From contig NZ_CP014782.1 of the NCBI RefSeq assembly GCF_002005305.1, positions 186,001 through 250,000 on the forward strand: a stretch of DNA of 64,000 nucleotides, written 5' to 3'. Shown here one piece after another: positions 36,839 through 44,532 of the stretch (position 1 is its first letter; each line of letters starts with the position of its first letter). The DNA comes from Shewanella psychrophila. GTDB taxonomy: Bacteria > Pseudomonadota > Gammaproteobacteria > Enterobacterales > Shewanellaceae. The translations under genes were made by a program, and so were the position numbers. The notes below the pieces were generated by a model that saw only the letters and a list, made by a program, of their open reading frames with translations, was not told the origin of the DNA and made no database searches.

Positions 36839-37222
36839 ATGTCAGAAGTAACAGGTAAAATCCGCACTACGTTAAGAGTTGAGGGATTGGTGATATTGCT
36901 AGCCTCATTACTGATCTACCACAAGTTTTCTTTTAGTTGGTCAGAATTCGCATGGTTTTTTCTGGCTCCAGATCTTGCACTATTAGCCTATATTCATAGT
37001 GCTAAACTCGGTTCCCTTGCCTATAACCTATCCCATTCGTTTATTGGCCCCTTAGTCACCTTGTTATTTGGCGTACTGGGGGATTCACAAGTTGCAATTC
37101 AAATTTCATTAATCTGGTGTGGACATATAGGCTTCGATAGAGCCTTGGGTTATGGCCTGAAGTATTCAAAAGGCTTCTCCTACACTCACTTAGGTCAAAT
37201 TGGTAAGAGTCAAAAGACATAG
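36839..37222 (+). CDS. DUF4260 family membrane protein
   Basis: This 127-residue protein has about four hydrophobic helices. It carries the family landmarks FFLAPDLALLAYIHSAKLGS, YNLSHSFIGP and IWCGHIGFDRALGYGLKYSKGF-like sequence (DR..GYGLKY). DUF4260 is a small membrane family with no known function. The frame is open to 36734, but MSEVTGK at 36839 has an AAGGAAA ribosome-binding site and family similarity begins after it. Confidence 0.82.
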   Translation: MSEVTGKIRTTLRVEGLVILLASLLIYHKFSFSWSEFAWFFLAPDLALLAYIHSAKLGSLAYNLSHSFIGPLVTLLFGVLGDSQVAIQISLIWCGHIGFDRALGYGLKYSKGFSYTHLGQIGKSQKT

Positions 37223-37255
37223 TAAATATGGGGAGCTGCTAGGTGGCAACTTGTT

Positions 37256-37285
37256 GCTTATAAGTCTTAAATGAGACTTATAAGC
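37256..37285. terminator. Hairpin downstream of DUF4260 gene
   Basis: A perfect 12-bp stem (GCTTATAAGTCT / AGACTTATAAGC) with a TAAATG loop lies 34 bp after the stop codon. It lacks a T-run, so its termination strength is uncertain. Confidence 0.55.
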
Positions 37286-37509
37286 ACTGTATTAGATGTT
37301 TTATCTGGTCCGTTAGCCTAGGCTATGTTCATAACCGAGATCATATTTTTAATCGGCAATCTTATTATTGCGCTCAATAATATTTAGTTCCCACTAGTAC
37401 TTATATACTACTTAACTAACTCAGCTCTATTTGTTTTTTAATATGTGGGATTGAGTGTTCTACTCTAAGAACTATTATTGCTGGTAATGTTTTATATGGG
37501 TTGGATAAC

Positions 37510-37529
37510 ATTGGTGCAGCCGCACCAAT
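37510..37529. promoter_or_regulatory. Inverted repeat upstream of luxR-type gene
   Basis: ATTGGTGC and GCACCAAT form perfect 8-bp arms around AGCC. It lies 247 bp upstream of luxR and resembles a dimeric regulator site; the GC-rich centre stands out in AT-rich surroundings. Confidence 0.35.
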
Positions 37530-37775
37530 ATTGACCGCGTATAGAGTAAGGTTACTTGTCATTGTGAATATAATTGATCATGAATAAAAATTTAACATTC
37601 ATTAATTAACTAATCACCATTTTAAATATATAATCATTATTATGTTTTACTCCTTGTATTAATTCGTGGCGTTCGTAAGTAGTTAAAGCGATGTTGTTAT
37701 ATACCACTGCAATGAGTTTGACACTGGGGTTATACCCAGAAAGCGTAGTGTTGAATAACTTGGAAGGATAGGTCC

Positions 37776-38510
37776 ATGAACATTGATAAACTCTACTCGC
37801 TAGTTGAATCTCTTTCACACTGTCATACCCCTGAAGAAATTGAGAAAGTCTGCTTAAAGTTTTGCCAATTATGCGAGCTGGAATTTTTTCTGTTTGCTGT
37901 CTGTAATGCAACGTCTCTTAGTGCGCCTAAAATCTTTACTCTCACCAACTACCCCAGTGAGTGGTTAGACGTTTATTATAAAAATAACTTTCAAAAAAGT
38001 GATGCCGTTGTGAGGTATTGCTTTGGTAATTCGGTACCCATCACCTGGAATAAGTTGATGAAAATTGATGAGTACAGTGAGCCTAATGCTGTTAAAGTAA
38101 TGAATGAGGCGCATTCAAAAGGTCTGATCGATGGCTTATCTGTTCCAATTAAGGCTCCAACCGGTGAAATTGCCATTTTAAGCTTAACGACTAAAATAGA
38201 ACCTGATGTTCAGCAACGTCTCGCCAATGTGCTCCCCTTTGTACAGTATTTTGGTTATTCGTTATTAGAAACCCACCTGAAAATGAATTTAGGAAAATCA
38301 CCATCGGCTTCACTCACCCCCAGAGAAAAAGAAAGCTTATTTTGGGCATGTGAGGGTAAGACTGCCTGGGAGATGTCACAAATAATGAGTGTGGCCGAAC
38401 GTACAGCAATATTTCATTTGAGCAGTGCCACTAAAAAATTGGGTGCGGCCAATCGGCAACATGCGGTTGCCAAAGCTGTGATGTATGGACTCATAAAACC
38501 ACAGCCCTAA
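37776..38510 (+). CDS. LuxR-type acyl-homoserine-lactone receptor/transcription factor
   Basis: This 244-residue protein has an N-terminal autoinducer-binding domain (about residues 15-160). The expected aromatic and acidic ligand-pocket residues are visible: Trp and Tyr in EWLDVYY, Asp in QKSDAVV, Trp in ITWNKL, and Gly in GLSVPI. The usual Asp-Pro pair is Asp-Ala here. The C-terminal LuxR helix-turn-helix begins LTPREKESLFWACEGKTAWE and keeps the conserved Glu, Leu and Gly. It would bind the signal made by the LuxI-type enzyme 1.4 kb downstream and act on the lux-box-like sites. It is convergent with the RibD-like gene. Confidence 0.92.
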   Translation: MNIDKLYSLVESLSHCHTPEEIEKVCLKFCQLCELEFFLFAVCNATSLSAPKIFTLTNYPSEWLDVYYKNNFQKSDAVVRYCFGNSVPITWNKLMKIDEYSEPNAVKVMNEAHSKGLIDGLSVPIKAPTGEIAILSLTTKIEPDVQQRLANVLPFVQYFGYSLLETHLKMNLGKSPSASLTPREKESLFWACEGKTAWEMSQIMSVAERTAIFHLSSATKKLGAANRQHAVAKAVMYGLIKPQP

Positions 38511-38543
38511 TGATTGGCTGATGCCAGCAGAACCTTTAAAAAC

Positions 38544-38570
38544 AAACATAGAGCCATCGGCCCTATGTTT
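38544..38570. terminator. Terminator between luxR-type and RibD-like genes
   Basis: The stem AAACATAG-A-GCC / GGC-C-CTATGTTT has one mismatch and an ATC loop. It lies between two convergent genes and is flanked by A- and T-rich sequence, so it can serve both. Confidence 0.65.
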
Positions 38571-38609
38571 AAGAAGGTTTACTCATTATCTCGCTACCAT
38601 AATAAGGGG

Positions 38610-39581
38610 TTAATGAGACTGCATCGGAGTATGGGCGTCCTGACTTTTCTCTGGCATTAAGATTAAGCGACTACAAGCGCCTATATCAGTATTTGAATTT
38701 AGCTGCCAACCCTCAGTGGGGAGCGAAGCCAATTCTGTGAGCTTACTTACTGGTTTGTCATGAATCGGTAAGTGACAAATCACTTCGTCTGTTAATTTAT
38801 TTTCCATTAATGCTGACTGCATCTTGTCCTCTGTGAGGACCAATACACTACAGCGGTGCTCGCTAGCAAAATACTTAAGCAAAGTGCGCATACCTTCTAT
38901 GGATGTGGCTTCATAAAATTCTTGGTATTCATTTGCATAATTTCTATCTGATAACTGCTCAATAAAGCCTTTTTGAGACGGCGAATACACCACGGCGCGG
39001 GATTGTTTCGCAATTTCATCTATATAGGCAACAAACCCAAATTCGCCTCGAAAATCTTCCAGACGCAATGACTTATCTTGGTTATCGGCTATGGATACGC
39101 TGGATACCCAGGGGCGATGACTCGATAGCACCATGTTAAGCCCTGAGCCAATTCTGCGTGTTGCATGTAAAAAGTCGACACTCTCGATCTCACCTTGCCA
39201 TCGCCCTAGTGGCGATGCTCGAAAGCTCTGCATATCAAAGTCCATGACTGGCACTATGATTTTTTGGCAAGATGATTCGACGAGACTGCTGGCAAGCTCT
39301 TCACAGTCGAACAGTGATTCTAATGGCCATAGAGTCACAATTAATGTGTGCACCACATGGGCATAGCGATTTATGGACGCGGTCAAACTCAGATAGTTTG
39401 TGCCGGCAATGATAGCCTCGGAATGAATATGCAGGCTATTTTCATCGAGCAAGACCCAACCGATACCGGCTCTTTTAGATACCTTTTCAGCCGAAGTGAT
39501 GGCTAAACTCATCGACACTTCGAGGGCTGCTCGTTGTTTTTGTTGTGTGTCTAGTTCCAAAATTTGATACATCCTGATCAT
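38610..39581 (-). CDS. RibD-like protein with degenerate deaminase active site, inside the luxR-luxI locus
   Basis: This 323-residue protein has no obvious motif, but its layout follows RibD, the riboflavin deaminase/reductase. The N-terminal half has GIGWVLLDENSLHIHSEAI and HTLIVTLWPLESLFDCEELA then CQKIIVPVMD, matching the RibD order V-G-x-V-I... / A-Y-V-T-L-E-P-C... / V-V-V-A-M-Q-D. The zinc ligands are gone: HAE reads as TAS, and the PC-x-x-C site as WPLESLFDC. The C-terminal half has CSVLVLTEDKMQSALMENKL then TDEVICHLPI, matching the reductase segment around A-G-L-V-D-E-L. It is probably a non-catalytic or repurposed RibD fold. The alignment is by eye; other deaminase-fold families are possible. 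It lies between luxR and luxI and is divergent from luxI, so a link to signalling or to the product is likely. Confidence 0.55.
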   Translation of the reverse strand: MIRMYQILELDTQQKQRAALEVSMSLAITSAEKVSKRAGIGWVLLDENSLHIHSEAIIAGTNYLSLTASINRYAHVVHTLIVTLWPLESLFDCEELASSLVESSCQKIIVPVMDFDMQSFRASPLGRWQGEIESVDFLHATRRIGSGLNMVLSSHRPWVSSVSIADNQDKSLRLEDFRGEFGFVAYIDEIAKQSRAVVYSPSQKGFIEQLSDRNYANEYQEFYEATSIEGMRTLLKYFASEHRCSVLVLTEDKMQSALMENKLTDEVICHLPIHDKPVSKLTELASLPTEGWQLNSNTDIGACSRLILMPEKSQDAHTPMQSH

Positions 39582-39775
39582 GTAGGTAAGGGAACATTAT
39601 GTGTTTCTTCGGGTGAACATTTTCCAAAGTAAACGGCACTATTGTTCCGTTAATATAACCAAGTTTTCTTGGTTCGAATACTGTAAATAGTGTCAGGTAC
39701 TCAAACGGGATATTTTGGCAATGCGTGCATCAAAAATCTAAGGGGGGACTATTTAGTGAGCGGTTATAAATCTAG

Positions 39776-39791
39776 CTGTTATAAGTGACAG
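39776..39791. promoter_or_regulatory. Lux-box-like site, distal to luxI
   Basis: CTGTTATAAGTGACAG fits the CTG-N10-CAG lux-box rule exactly. Its flanks (CTAG before, TATAGG after) are shared with the site at 56973-56988. It lies 140 bp upstream of luxI and 195 bp upstream of the divergent RibD-like gene. Confidence 0.65.
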
Positions 39792-39853
39792 TATAGGGAA
39801 AGAAGCTATTTTTATCACATCTAAAACAAGGGTATAGGTTTGTTTTTTTTAGA

Positions 39854-39869
39854 TTGTAATTTCTGACAG
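39854..39869. promoter_or_regulatory. Lux-box-like site, proximal to luxI
   Basis: TTGTAATTTCTGACAG differs at one position from the site upstream of the biosynthetic operon (56973-56988). Its right edge is 62 nt from the luxI start codon, and a TATATT -10-like element follows at a suitable distance. Confidence 0.7.
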
Positions 39870-39930
39870 ATACGCTGAAGAAACAAAATAAATATATTGG
39901 ATCTCGTAATCAACTTCCGGCGAGATAACT

Positions 39931-40518
39931 ATGAATAACACAGTATTTACTCAACATAATCTGCAAACTTCTGCTTCAGAACTTATTCTCGATGGCATCA
40001 TGAGATTACGTTACGAAACGTTCATCAAACGACTGGACTGGGATATTGCTTCTACAGATGGTCGCGAACAAGATTGCTTCGATGACAACGAAGCGCATTA
40101 CATCGCCGTTCTTGAGGATGATAAAGATGTTATTGGCTGTTGGCGAGCCAGGAGTACCTTGCAAGATTATATGCTCAAGTCGGTGTTTCCCGAACTGTTA
40201 CAGGGGGAGTCGGCACCTGTGCAAGATGATATCTGGGAGATCAGCCGTTTTGCCGTGAAAAAAGGCTCAGCTGAAACCCAGAAAGGATATTTTGGCGATG
40301 TCACCATAGATCTTGTTAAGTCGTTTTATGATTTTGCGAAACAAAATGGAATAAAAAGCTATGTTACGGTAACCACAGTTGCCTGCGAAAGATTATTGCG
40401 TCAGTTAGGGGTGAATTTAAGGCGCATGGGCGATGGCAAGGTTAAGCAGATTGGTGTCGAGCGAACCGTAGCCCTGTGGATCCAAGTGGATGAAGATTTA
40501 AATATCATTTCCCATTAA
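39931..40518 (+). CDS. LuxI-type acyl-homoserine-lactone synthase
   Basis: This 195-residue enzyme makes an N-acyl-homoserine lactone from S-adenosylmethionine and acyl-ACP. The invariant residues of the family are visible: Arg and Phe in LRYETFIKRLDW with the following Trp, the Asp pair in DCFDDNEAHY, Arg in GCWRARST, and Glu/Arg in WEISRFAVKK. The C-terminal YVTVTTVACERLLRQLG helix region is also typical. Acyl-chain length cannot be read from sequence. It has two lux-box-like sites upstream, implying positive feedback, and it converges on the last gene of the biosynthetic operon with only 38 bp between them. Confidence 0.95.
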   Translation: MNNTVFTQHNLQTSASELILDGIMRLRYETFIKRLDWDIASTDGREQDCFDDNEAHYIAVLEDDKDVIGCWRARSTLQDYMLKSVFPELLQGESAPVQDDIWEISRFAVKKGSAETQKGYFGDVTIDLVKSFYDFAKQNGIKSYVTVTTVACERLLRQLGVNLRRMGDGKVKQIGVERTVALWIQVDEDLNIISH

Positions 40519-40556
40519 CATGTCAGGTTCAGTGTAAACGTTTGCACTTTCAACGG

Positions 40557-41387
40557 CTAAGATAGGTGAAAGGTTGCGACAGCTAATCGCTCAGCTACTC
40601 CAGGTCTAAGGTGAGAAATCAAATCATAGCTGACCCTCAAGAGTTTATTTGCATCTGCCTGCAAGCGTTTATGATTGGGGGTGAACAATAGCTGTCGATT
40701 GTCTACGTCTATGGCAACTAAACGTGCAAGGGTAAAACTCAGGTTATCTCCAGGTTCGCTGAGGGCCTTGAATAAACTTTCTTTGGCCGAAAACACCAGT
40801 GTAATGGCCAGCTCAAAACTGAGTTCGCTCTCCTCGACGCAGACTCGTTCTTGGTTCGACAAAATATACCGTGCTATTCCCTCGGCTTGTTTTTCATTGA
40901 CTGTAAACTCAATATCCACGCCCACGCGACATGGATGAGGGGATGCTAGTGTCATGGCTAAGGCAAATTCACCACTGTGACTTATTGAGCCATAAAGCCC
41001 ATCTTCCCATGAAGGTTTGCCACAGGGCGAGGTGCCGATCTTGATAGGCTGGAGCTGTGCCGGTTCCATTTCAGCAATATTCAGGATATTTTCCTGAGCC
41101 AGGCTGCTAACCGCGACAGCGGCGCAAAGTCGCCCAGCAAGAAAGTCTTGTTGACGCTTCTTACCCCAGGTCTTATAAAAATCTGTGTTTGGAAACCATA
41201 GTGCCATGTCATTGGAGGAAAAGTTTTCGCGGTTAAAATGACCTAAAGTGATCACACAAGGGGACGATTCTATTTGCTGACCAAGATGACTCACCTGGAT
41301 GAAATCATCTTTAAAACAGCTGCAGAGTCTAGGGGACACTCGTGTCGTCTCATGGCTAACATGTTTATTTATCACTAAATTAGTCAA
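40557..41387 (-). CDS. Sfp/EntD-type 4'-phosphopantetheinyl transferase
   Basis: This protein of about 276 residues activates carrier proteins by transferring phosphopantetheine from CoA to a serine. The Mg-binding GVDIE motif and the FSAKESLFKAL helix are intact, and GKPSWEDGLYGSISHSGEFA matches the P2 region. ATG starts at 41459 or 41435 would overlap the thioesterase gene; a TTG at 41387 is preceded by AAAGGAG at good spacing and is my choice. As the last gene of the 13-gene operon, it probably serves the three carrier domains encoded there (two free ACPs and the PKS ACP). Confidence 0.88.
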   Translation of the reverse strand: MTNLVINKHVSHETTRVSPRLCSCFKDDFIQVSHLGQQIESSPCVITLGHFNRENFSSNDMALWFPNTDFYKTWGKKRQQDFLAGRLCAAVAVSSLAQENILNIAEMEPAQLQPIKIGTSPCGKPSWEDGLYGSISHSGEFALAMTLASPHPCRVGVDIEFTVNEKQAEGIARYILSNQERVCVEESELSFELAITLVFSAKESLFKALSEPGDNLSFTLARLVAIDVDNRQLLFTPNHKRLQADANKLLRVSYDLISHLRPGVAERLAVATFHLS

Positions 41388-41406
41388 GTTGTGATCTCCT
41401 TTAGGT

Positions 41407-42177
41407 TTATGCGTTTGCCTCGATGGCTCGCTCATGTGCATGCTGGATCTGCTCGGCAACCCAAGCGCTGTGACTGCGAATAAAGAAATGACCCGCTTTA
41501 ATTGTCTTTAATGGGGTGCTTGGCGGTAAGTGTTGTCGCCAAGCTTGCAATGATGTCTCTTCAATAAAGGTGTCTTCTGTCGCGCCTAATACCAGAGCCG
41601 GATGAGGATAGTATTGCTGACAGGCATTATGGGTCTCACACAGGGCCAAATCTGCGCGGATCACAGGTAAAATCCACTGTTTGAGTATCGACATTGACAC
41701 CTTCATTCCGGCGAAACTTTCGAAACGATTGAGATAATTGATCATCTCTCTATCATCCATCAGTGCATTGGGCTTAAATGGATACAGCTCCGAAGGCGCA
41801 CGCTGCGCCCCTATAGCCAATAGCTCTGGGGGACAGGCCTCTTTTGCCAGTTGCTTGGCGATATACCATGCAAACCAAGCCCCCATACTGTGACCATATA
41901 GCATTATCCTGTGCTGTTTTATGGCGGGTAAAATAGCTTGGCTCATGGCATTCGCAGCGGTCTTAAAGTCAGTATAAAAGGCTTCATGTCGGCGGCTATC
42001 CCGGCCAGGGAATTCCAGTGGCACCAAGTGGTAAGCATCACCAAAGAGTCCACTCAATCCGGCAAAGCTGGCACTATTTCCTCCGGCAAATGGAAAACAT
42101 ATTATATTCACTTTATCTGGCTTTATGACCTGTCCTAACCAGTCACTCGCCATAGCGTCGTCATGAGCTGTACACAT
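41407..42177 (-). CDS. Type II (editing) thioesterase
   Basis: This protein of about 256 residues is an alpha/beta hydrolase of the GrsT/RifR class. It has FPFAGGNSASFAGL near the N-terminus, the nucleophile elbow GHSMGAWFAWYIAKQL, the aspartate in LGATEDTFI, and the histidine in AGHFFIRSH. Such enzymes remove stalled or wrong acyl groups from carrier proteins. A GTG at 42189 is in frame, but ATG at 42177 has GGAG six bases before it. It lies 15 bp after the alpha/beta hydrolase gene in the operon. Confidence 0.9.
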   Translation of the reverse strand: MCTAHDDAMASDWLGQVIKPDKVNIICFPFAGGNSASFAGLSGLFGDAYHLVPLEFPGRDSRRHEAFYTDFKTAANAMSQAILPAIKQHRIMLYGHSMGAWFAWYIAKQLAKEACPPELLAIGAQRAPSELYPFKPNALMDDREMINYLNRFESFAGMKVSMSILKQWILPVIRADLALCETHNACQQYYPHPALVLGATEDTFIEETSLQAWRQHLPPSTPLKTIKAGHFFIRSHSAWVAEQIQHAHERAIEANA

Positions 42178-42192
42178 ATTCATCTCCACTGG

Positions 42193-43308
42193 TTAGCTGT
42201 GATTCAGGGATGTATCTGCAGATCCATAGTATTTCGCTCCTACTTTACGAACCTGGCGTTTAAGTAAGCGCTGGGTGAGTCCACGTAGCCAGTTTATCCG
42301 TGAGCCAGCTATCAGATCCGAGAAAATCCAGATCACTGTCAGCGGTAGATGATTCGGCGCCCCATGAATATCATCGACTTGTAAAATTTGATTGTGTGGA
42401 ACGTTCGAACGAACCGCTTGCATATCATCAAGGGGAATAATCTCATCGCGGCTACTGGCAAGATAATGGATATTGGCGGAGATTCTTTCCAGAGATTCAG
42501 CCGAGAGGCCCCAATCGGAGATATGGGATTTAACCTCTGTGTTATCGCAGTCGAATATATGGGCTAAGGTATTGTAGGTAATATCCGGGATTGCTAATTT
42601 ATTGCTACCATCACCAAAAAAGTCTGCAATAGGAGCGCCTACCGTGGTAATGGTATGAATATTACTGTTTTCGAGCGAGGCGTTCATGGCTAAATGGCCA
42701 CCAAAGCTAAAGCCTATGACGTGCACATCTTGGGTATTAGCACGCCCCTGTAAACGTTTCAGTATACGACGAAATAACTGACTGTCGTGGGCATCGTATG
42801 GCAAGGTATTTTCTCCCACGCCGGGTAATTCCGTCAGCACCACACAATAACCAAGTTTTTTTGCCATGACTAACAAGCGGTGCCATTGCTCCTTGATTGA
42901 TACTATGCCGCCAAGTACCACAACCACAGGTTTGTTCTTGTCCAGACCTGCGGTATAGCAGCCAAAATCAGGGTCAGAAAAGCGCCAGTATTCAACATCG
43001 GGTAGTGTGTTCGCCAGCCATTGGCGGTATAACTGTTGGCATTTATTGAGCGCTTTTTTACGAGCAGGGTCACCTACATAGGGGAAGCGCGCCAAGTTAT
43101 ACAATTGAATAGAGTCTTGAATATCTCCCGAAGATTCGGCCCGTTCGGCTAAGGATGACAGCACATAAGCCCAACTTCTCGGATCGCCGTGAATATCATT
43201 TTCTATGTTGTGTAAGGCAAAATCTAATACGCTTTCATCTAATTTCTGCGCCCGACTATGAAGGCGCGCAAACGCCTTCAGCTCAGCGACATCATGTTGC
43301 TTTATCAT
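42193..43308 (-). CDS. Alpha/beta hydrolase with N-terminal cap, Agg5-like (predicted acetate-eliminating enzyme of tetronate synthesis)
   Basis: This 371-residue protein has an all-helical N-terminal region (residues 1-105), resembling FrsA-type hydrolases, then an alpha/beta hydrolase core. The nucleophile is Ser201 in GFSFGG; Asp288 in SSRDEII and His315 or His320 in DDIHGAPNH complete a likely triad. In agglomerin synthesis a hydrolase of this kind (Agg5) removes acetate from the acetylated hydroxymethyl tetronate to give the exocyclic methylene. Its presence beside an Agg4-like acyltransferase suggests the same step here. This is inference; a simple esterase role is possible. It overlaps the FAD monooxygenase gene by 4 bp. 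Confidence 0.72.
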   Translation of the reverse strand: MIKQHDVAELKAFARLHSRAQKLDESVLDFALHNIENDIHGDPRSWAYVLSSLAERAESSGDIQDSIQLYNLARFPYVGDPARKKALNKCQQLYRQWLANTLPDVEYWRFSDPDFGCYTAGLDKNKPVVVVLGGIVSIKEQWHRLLVMAKKLGYCVVLTELPGVGENTLPYDAHDSQLFRRILKRLQGRANTQDVHVIGFSFGGHLAMNASLENSNIHTITTVGAPIADFFGDGSNKLAIPDITYNTLAHIFDCDNTEVKSHISDWGLSAESLERISANIHYLASSRDEIIPLDDMQAVRSNVPHNQILQVDDIHGAPNHLPLTVIWIFSDLIAGSRINWLRGLTQRLLKRQVRKVGAKYYGSADTSLNHS

Positions 43309-44522
43309 GATATTTTCCCCATGGCTAATGAGCGTTGACGCTTGTATGAGATCTGATTGAGGATGCGATTCTGTATAAATGGCATGCGATTTAAAATGAA
43401 ATAAAAGGCTTTACGCATACTCAGCATGAGTTTCGAGTCGCTACAGAGCATTTTTTCCTGGCGTTGTTGCATTTGAGTCACAAAATCGACTTGTGGTTGG
43501 CGCTCGCTTTGATAGCTTCTTAAAAATTGAGTATCGACGGCTTTATCTGATTGCACCTGTTGAGCCAGCATAGGTGCCAAAGTCATGGCGTCCTGAATGG
43601 CAATATTTACGCCTTGACCCAGTAATGGGGTAAGTGTGTGCGCCGCATCGCCAATCATGATCAGGCCATCTTTACCCCACAGAGGCGCATGAGTGGTAAA
43701 GATGTCTAGTACATGGAGATCTTTCCAGCTGGTTATGTGCTTGCGAACATGTTGACCGAGTTCTGCGTTCACCTCATCAATCAGATTATAGAAACCATCT
43801 AGGCCTTCTTTCTTGAGAGCCGCGAATCCACCCTTGGGAATGTTCACTCCTGTACGGTATAGATCTGGGTAGGATGGCAGCAAGATGATGTGTTGAGCGC
43901 CATTGAGCAAGATATAGTATTTATGTTTATCCCAACCTTCAGGAATAGGCATCTTGCACCAAAGTACATCGCGCTCTTGTGGTGTTTTTGTGTAAGGAAT
44001 GGCCGCTTTTTCACGGACTCTGGAATAACGACCGTCGGCGGCGATGATGGCTTTGGCATGGATGGACTTTTTCTCACCGGCTTCGCGATAAGTCACACCT
44101 ATTACGGTATCGTCTTTTTCGATGACACCGTCGAAGGCTGCGCCTCTGATCAATTTGGCATTTGGATATTGTGCCAGCTTCTCGGCAAGGGCATTGAGGA
44201 AGACCGGCTGAGGCACATCGATCATGAATTTATGCTGATAGGGCATTTTAGTGTAATTCATGTTGAGTCGTTTGGAGTCCCTCTCCCAAACCTCCAGTTC
44301 TTTAAATATCATATAACCATGTTCATTTATCGCATCTGCGATACCCAATTCGTGAAAGATGCCAACGGTATCAGGCTGAATGGACTCACCGCGAAATGAA
44401 CGCTCATAACTTTTGTTGGCCTCCAGCACTGTGACATCGACGCCACTCTTTGCCAATTTAAGCGCTAAAACCAGGCCAGCTGGGCCACCGCCTACTATGC
44501 ATATTTGACTAGTCTGTTCCAT
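43305..44522 (-). CDS. Class A FAD-dependent monooxygenase
   Basis: This 405-residue flavoprotein has the three hallmark motifs: GxGxxG in ICIVGGGPAGLVLALKLA (residues 7-24), the DG motif in IIAADGRYSRVREKA, and the GD motif in LIMIGDAAHTLTPLLGQGVN. It belongs to the p-hydroxybenzoate hydroxylase/UbiH-like group and hydroxylates or epoxidises electron-rich substrates with NAD(P)H and O2. It has no counterpart in the minimal five-enzyme tetronate set, so it probably tailors the ring or the unsaturated acyl chain. It ends with a 4-bp overlap with the hydrolase gene and begins 10 bp after the acyltransferase gene. Confidence 0.9.
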   Translation of the reverse strand: MEQTSQICIVGGGPAGLVLALKLAKSGVDVTVLEANKSYERSFRGESIQPDTVGIFHELGIADAINEHGYMIFKELEVWERDSKRLNMNYTKMPYQHKFMIDVPQPVFLNALAEKLAQYPNAKLIRGAAFDGVIEKDDTVIGVTYREAGEKKSIHAKAIIAADGRYSRVREKAAIPYTKTPQERDVLWCKMPIPEGWDKHKYYILLNGAQHIILLPSYPDLYRTGVNIPKGGFAALKKEGLDGFYNLIDEVNAELGQHVRKHITSWKDLHVLDIFTTHAPLWGKDGLIMIGDAAHTLTPLLGQGVNIAIQDAMTLAPMLAQQVQSDKAVDTQFLRSYQSERQPQVDFVTQMQQRQEKMLCSDSKLMLSMRKAFYFILNRMPFIQNRILNQISYKRQRSLAMGKIS

Positions 44523-44532
44523 AATCTTACTC

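Larger units (their letters stand above)
37223..37775. promoter_or_regulatory. luxR upstream region
   Basis: This 553-bp gene-free region includes a 12-bp-stem hairpin after the DUF4260 gene (37256-37285) and a perfect inverted repeat at 37510-37529. By eye no lux box with both half-sites is present, so luxR itself may not be autoregulated through one. The GGAAGGA site before luxR is strong. Confidence 0.5.
39582..39930. promoter_or_regulatory. Divergent promoter region of RibD-like gene and luxI-type gene
   Basis: This 349-bp AT-rich region contains two lux-box-like sites (39776-39791 and 39854-39869). A TATATT hexamer at 39893-39898 follows the proximal box and is a plausible -10 element for luxI. 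The proximal box would then be centred near -43, the usual activator position for LuxR. No gene lies within. Confidence 0.6.

Noticed and set aside
37776..40518. Part of a bioluminescence lux operon
   Set aside because: No luxCDABE genes are present; the receptor and synthase are next to a polyketide-type operon instead.
43890..44399. 169-codon plus-strand frame inside the FAD monooxygenase gene
   Set aside because: It is antisense to a gene with all three flavin motifs intact; no start signal was seen.
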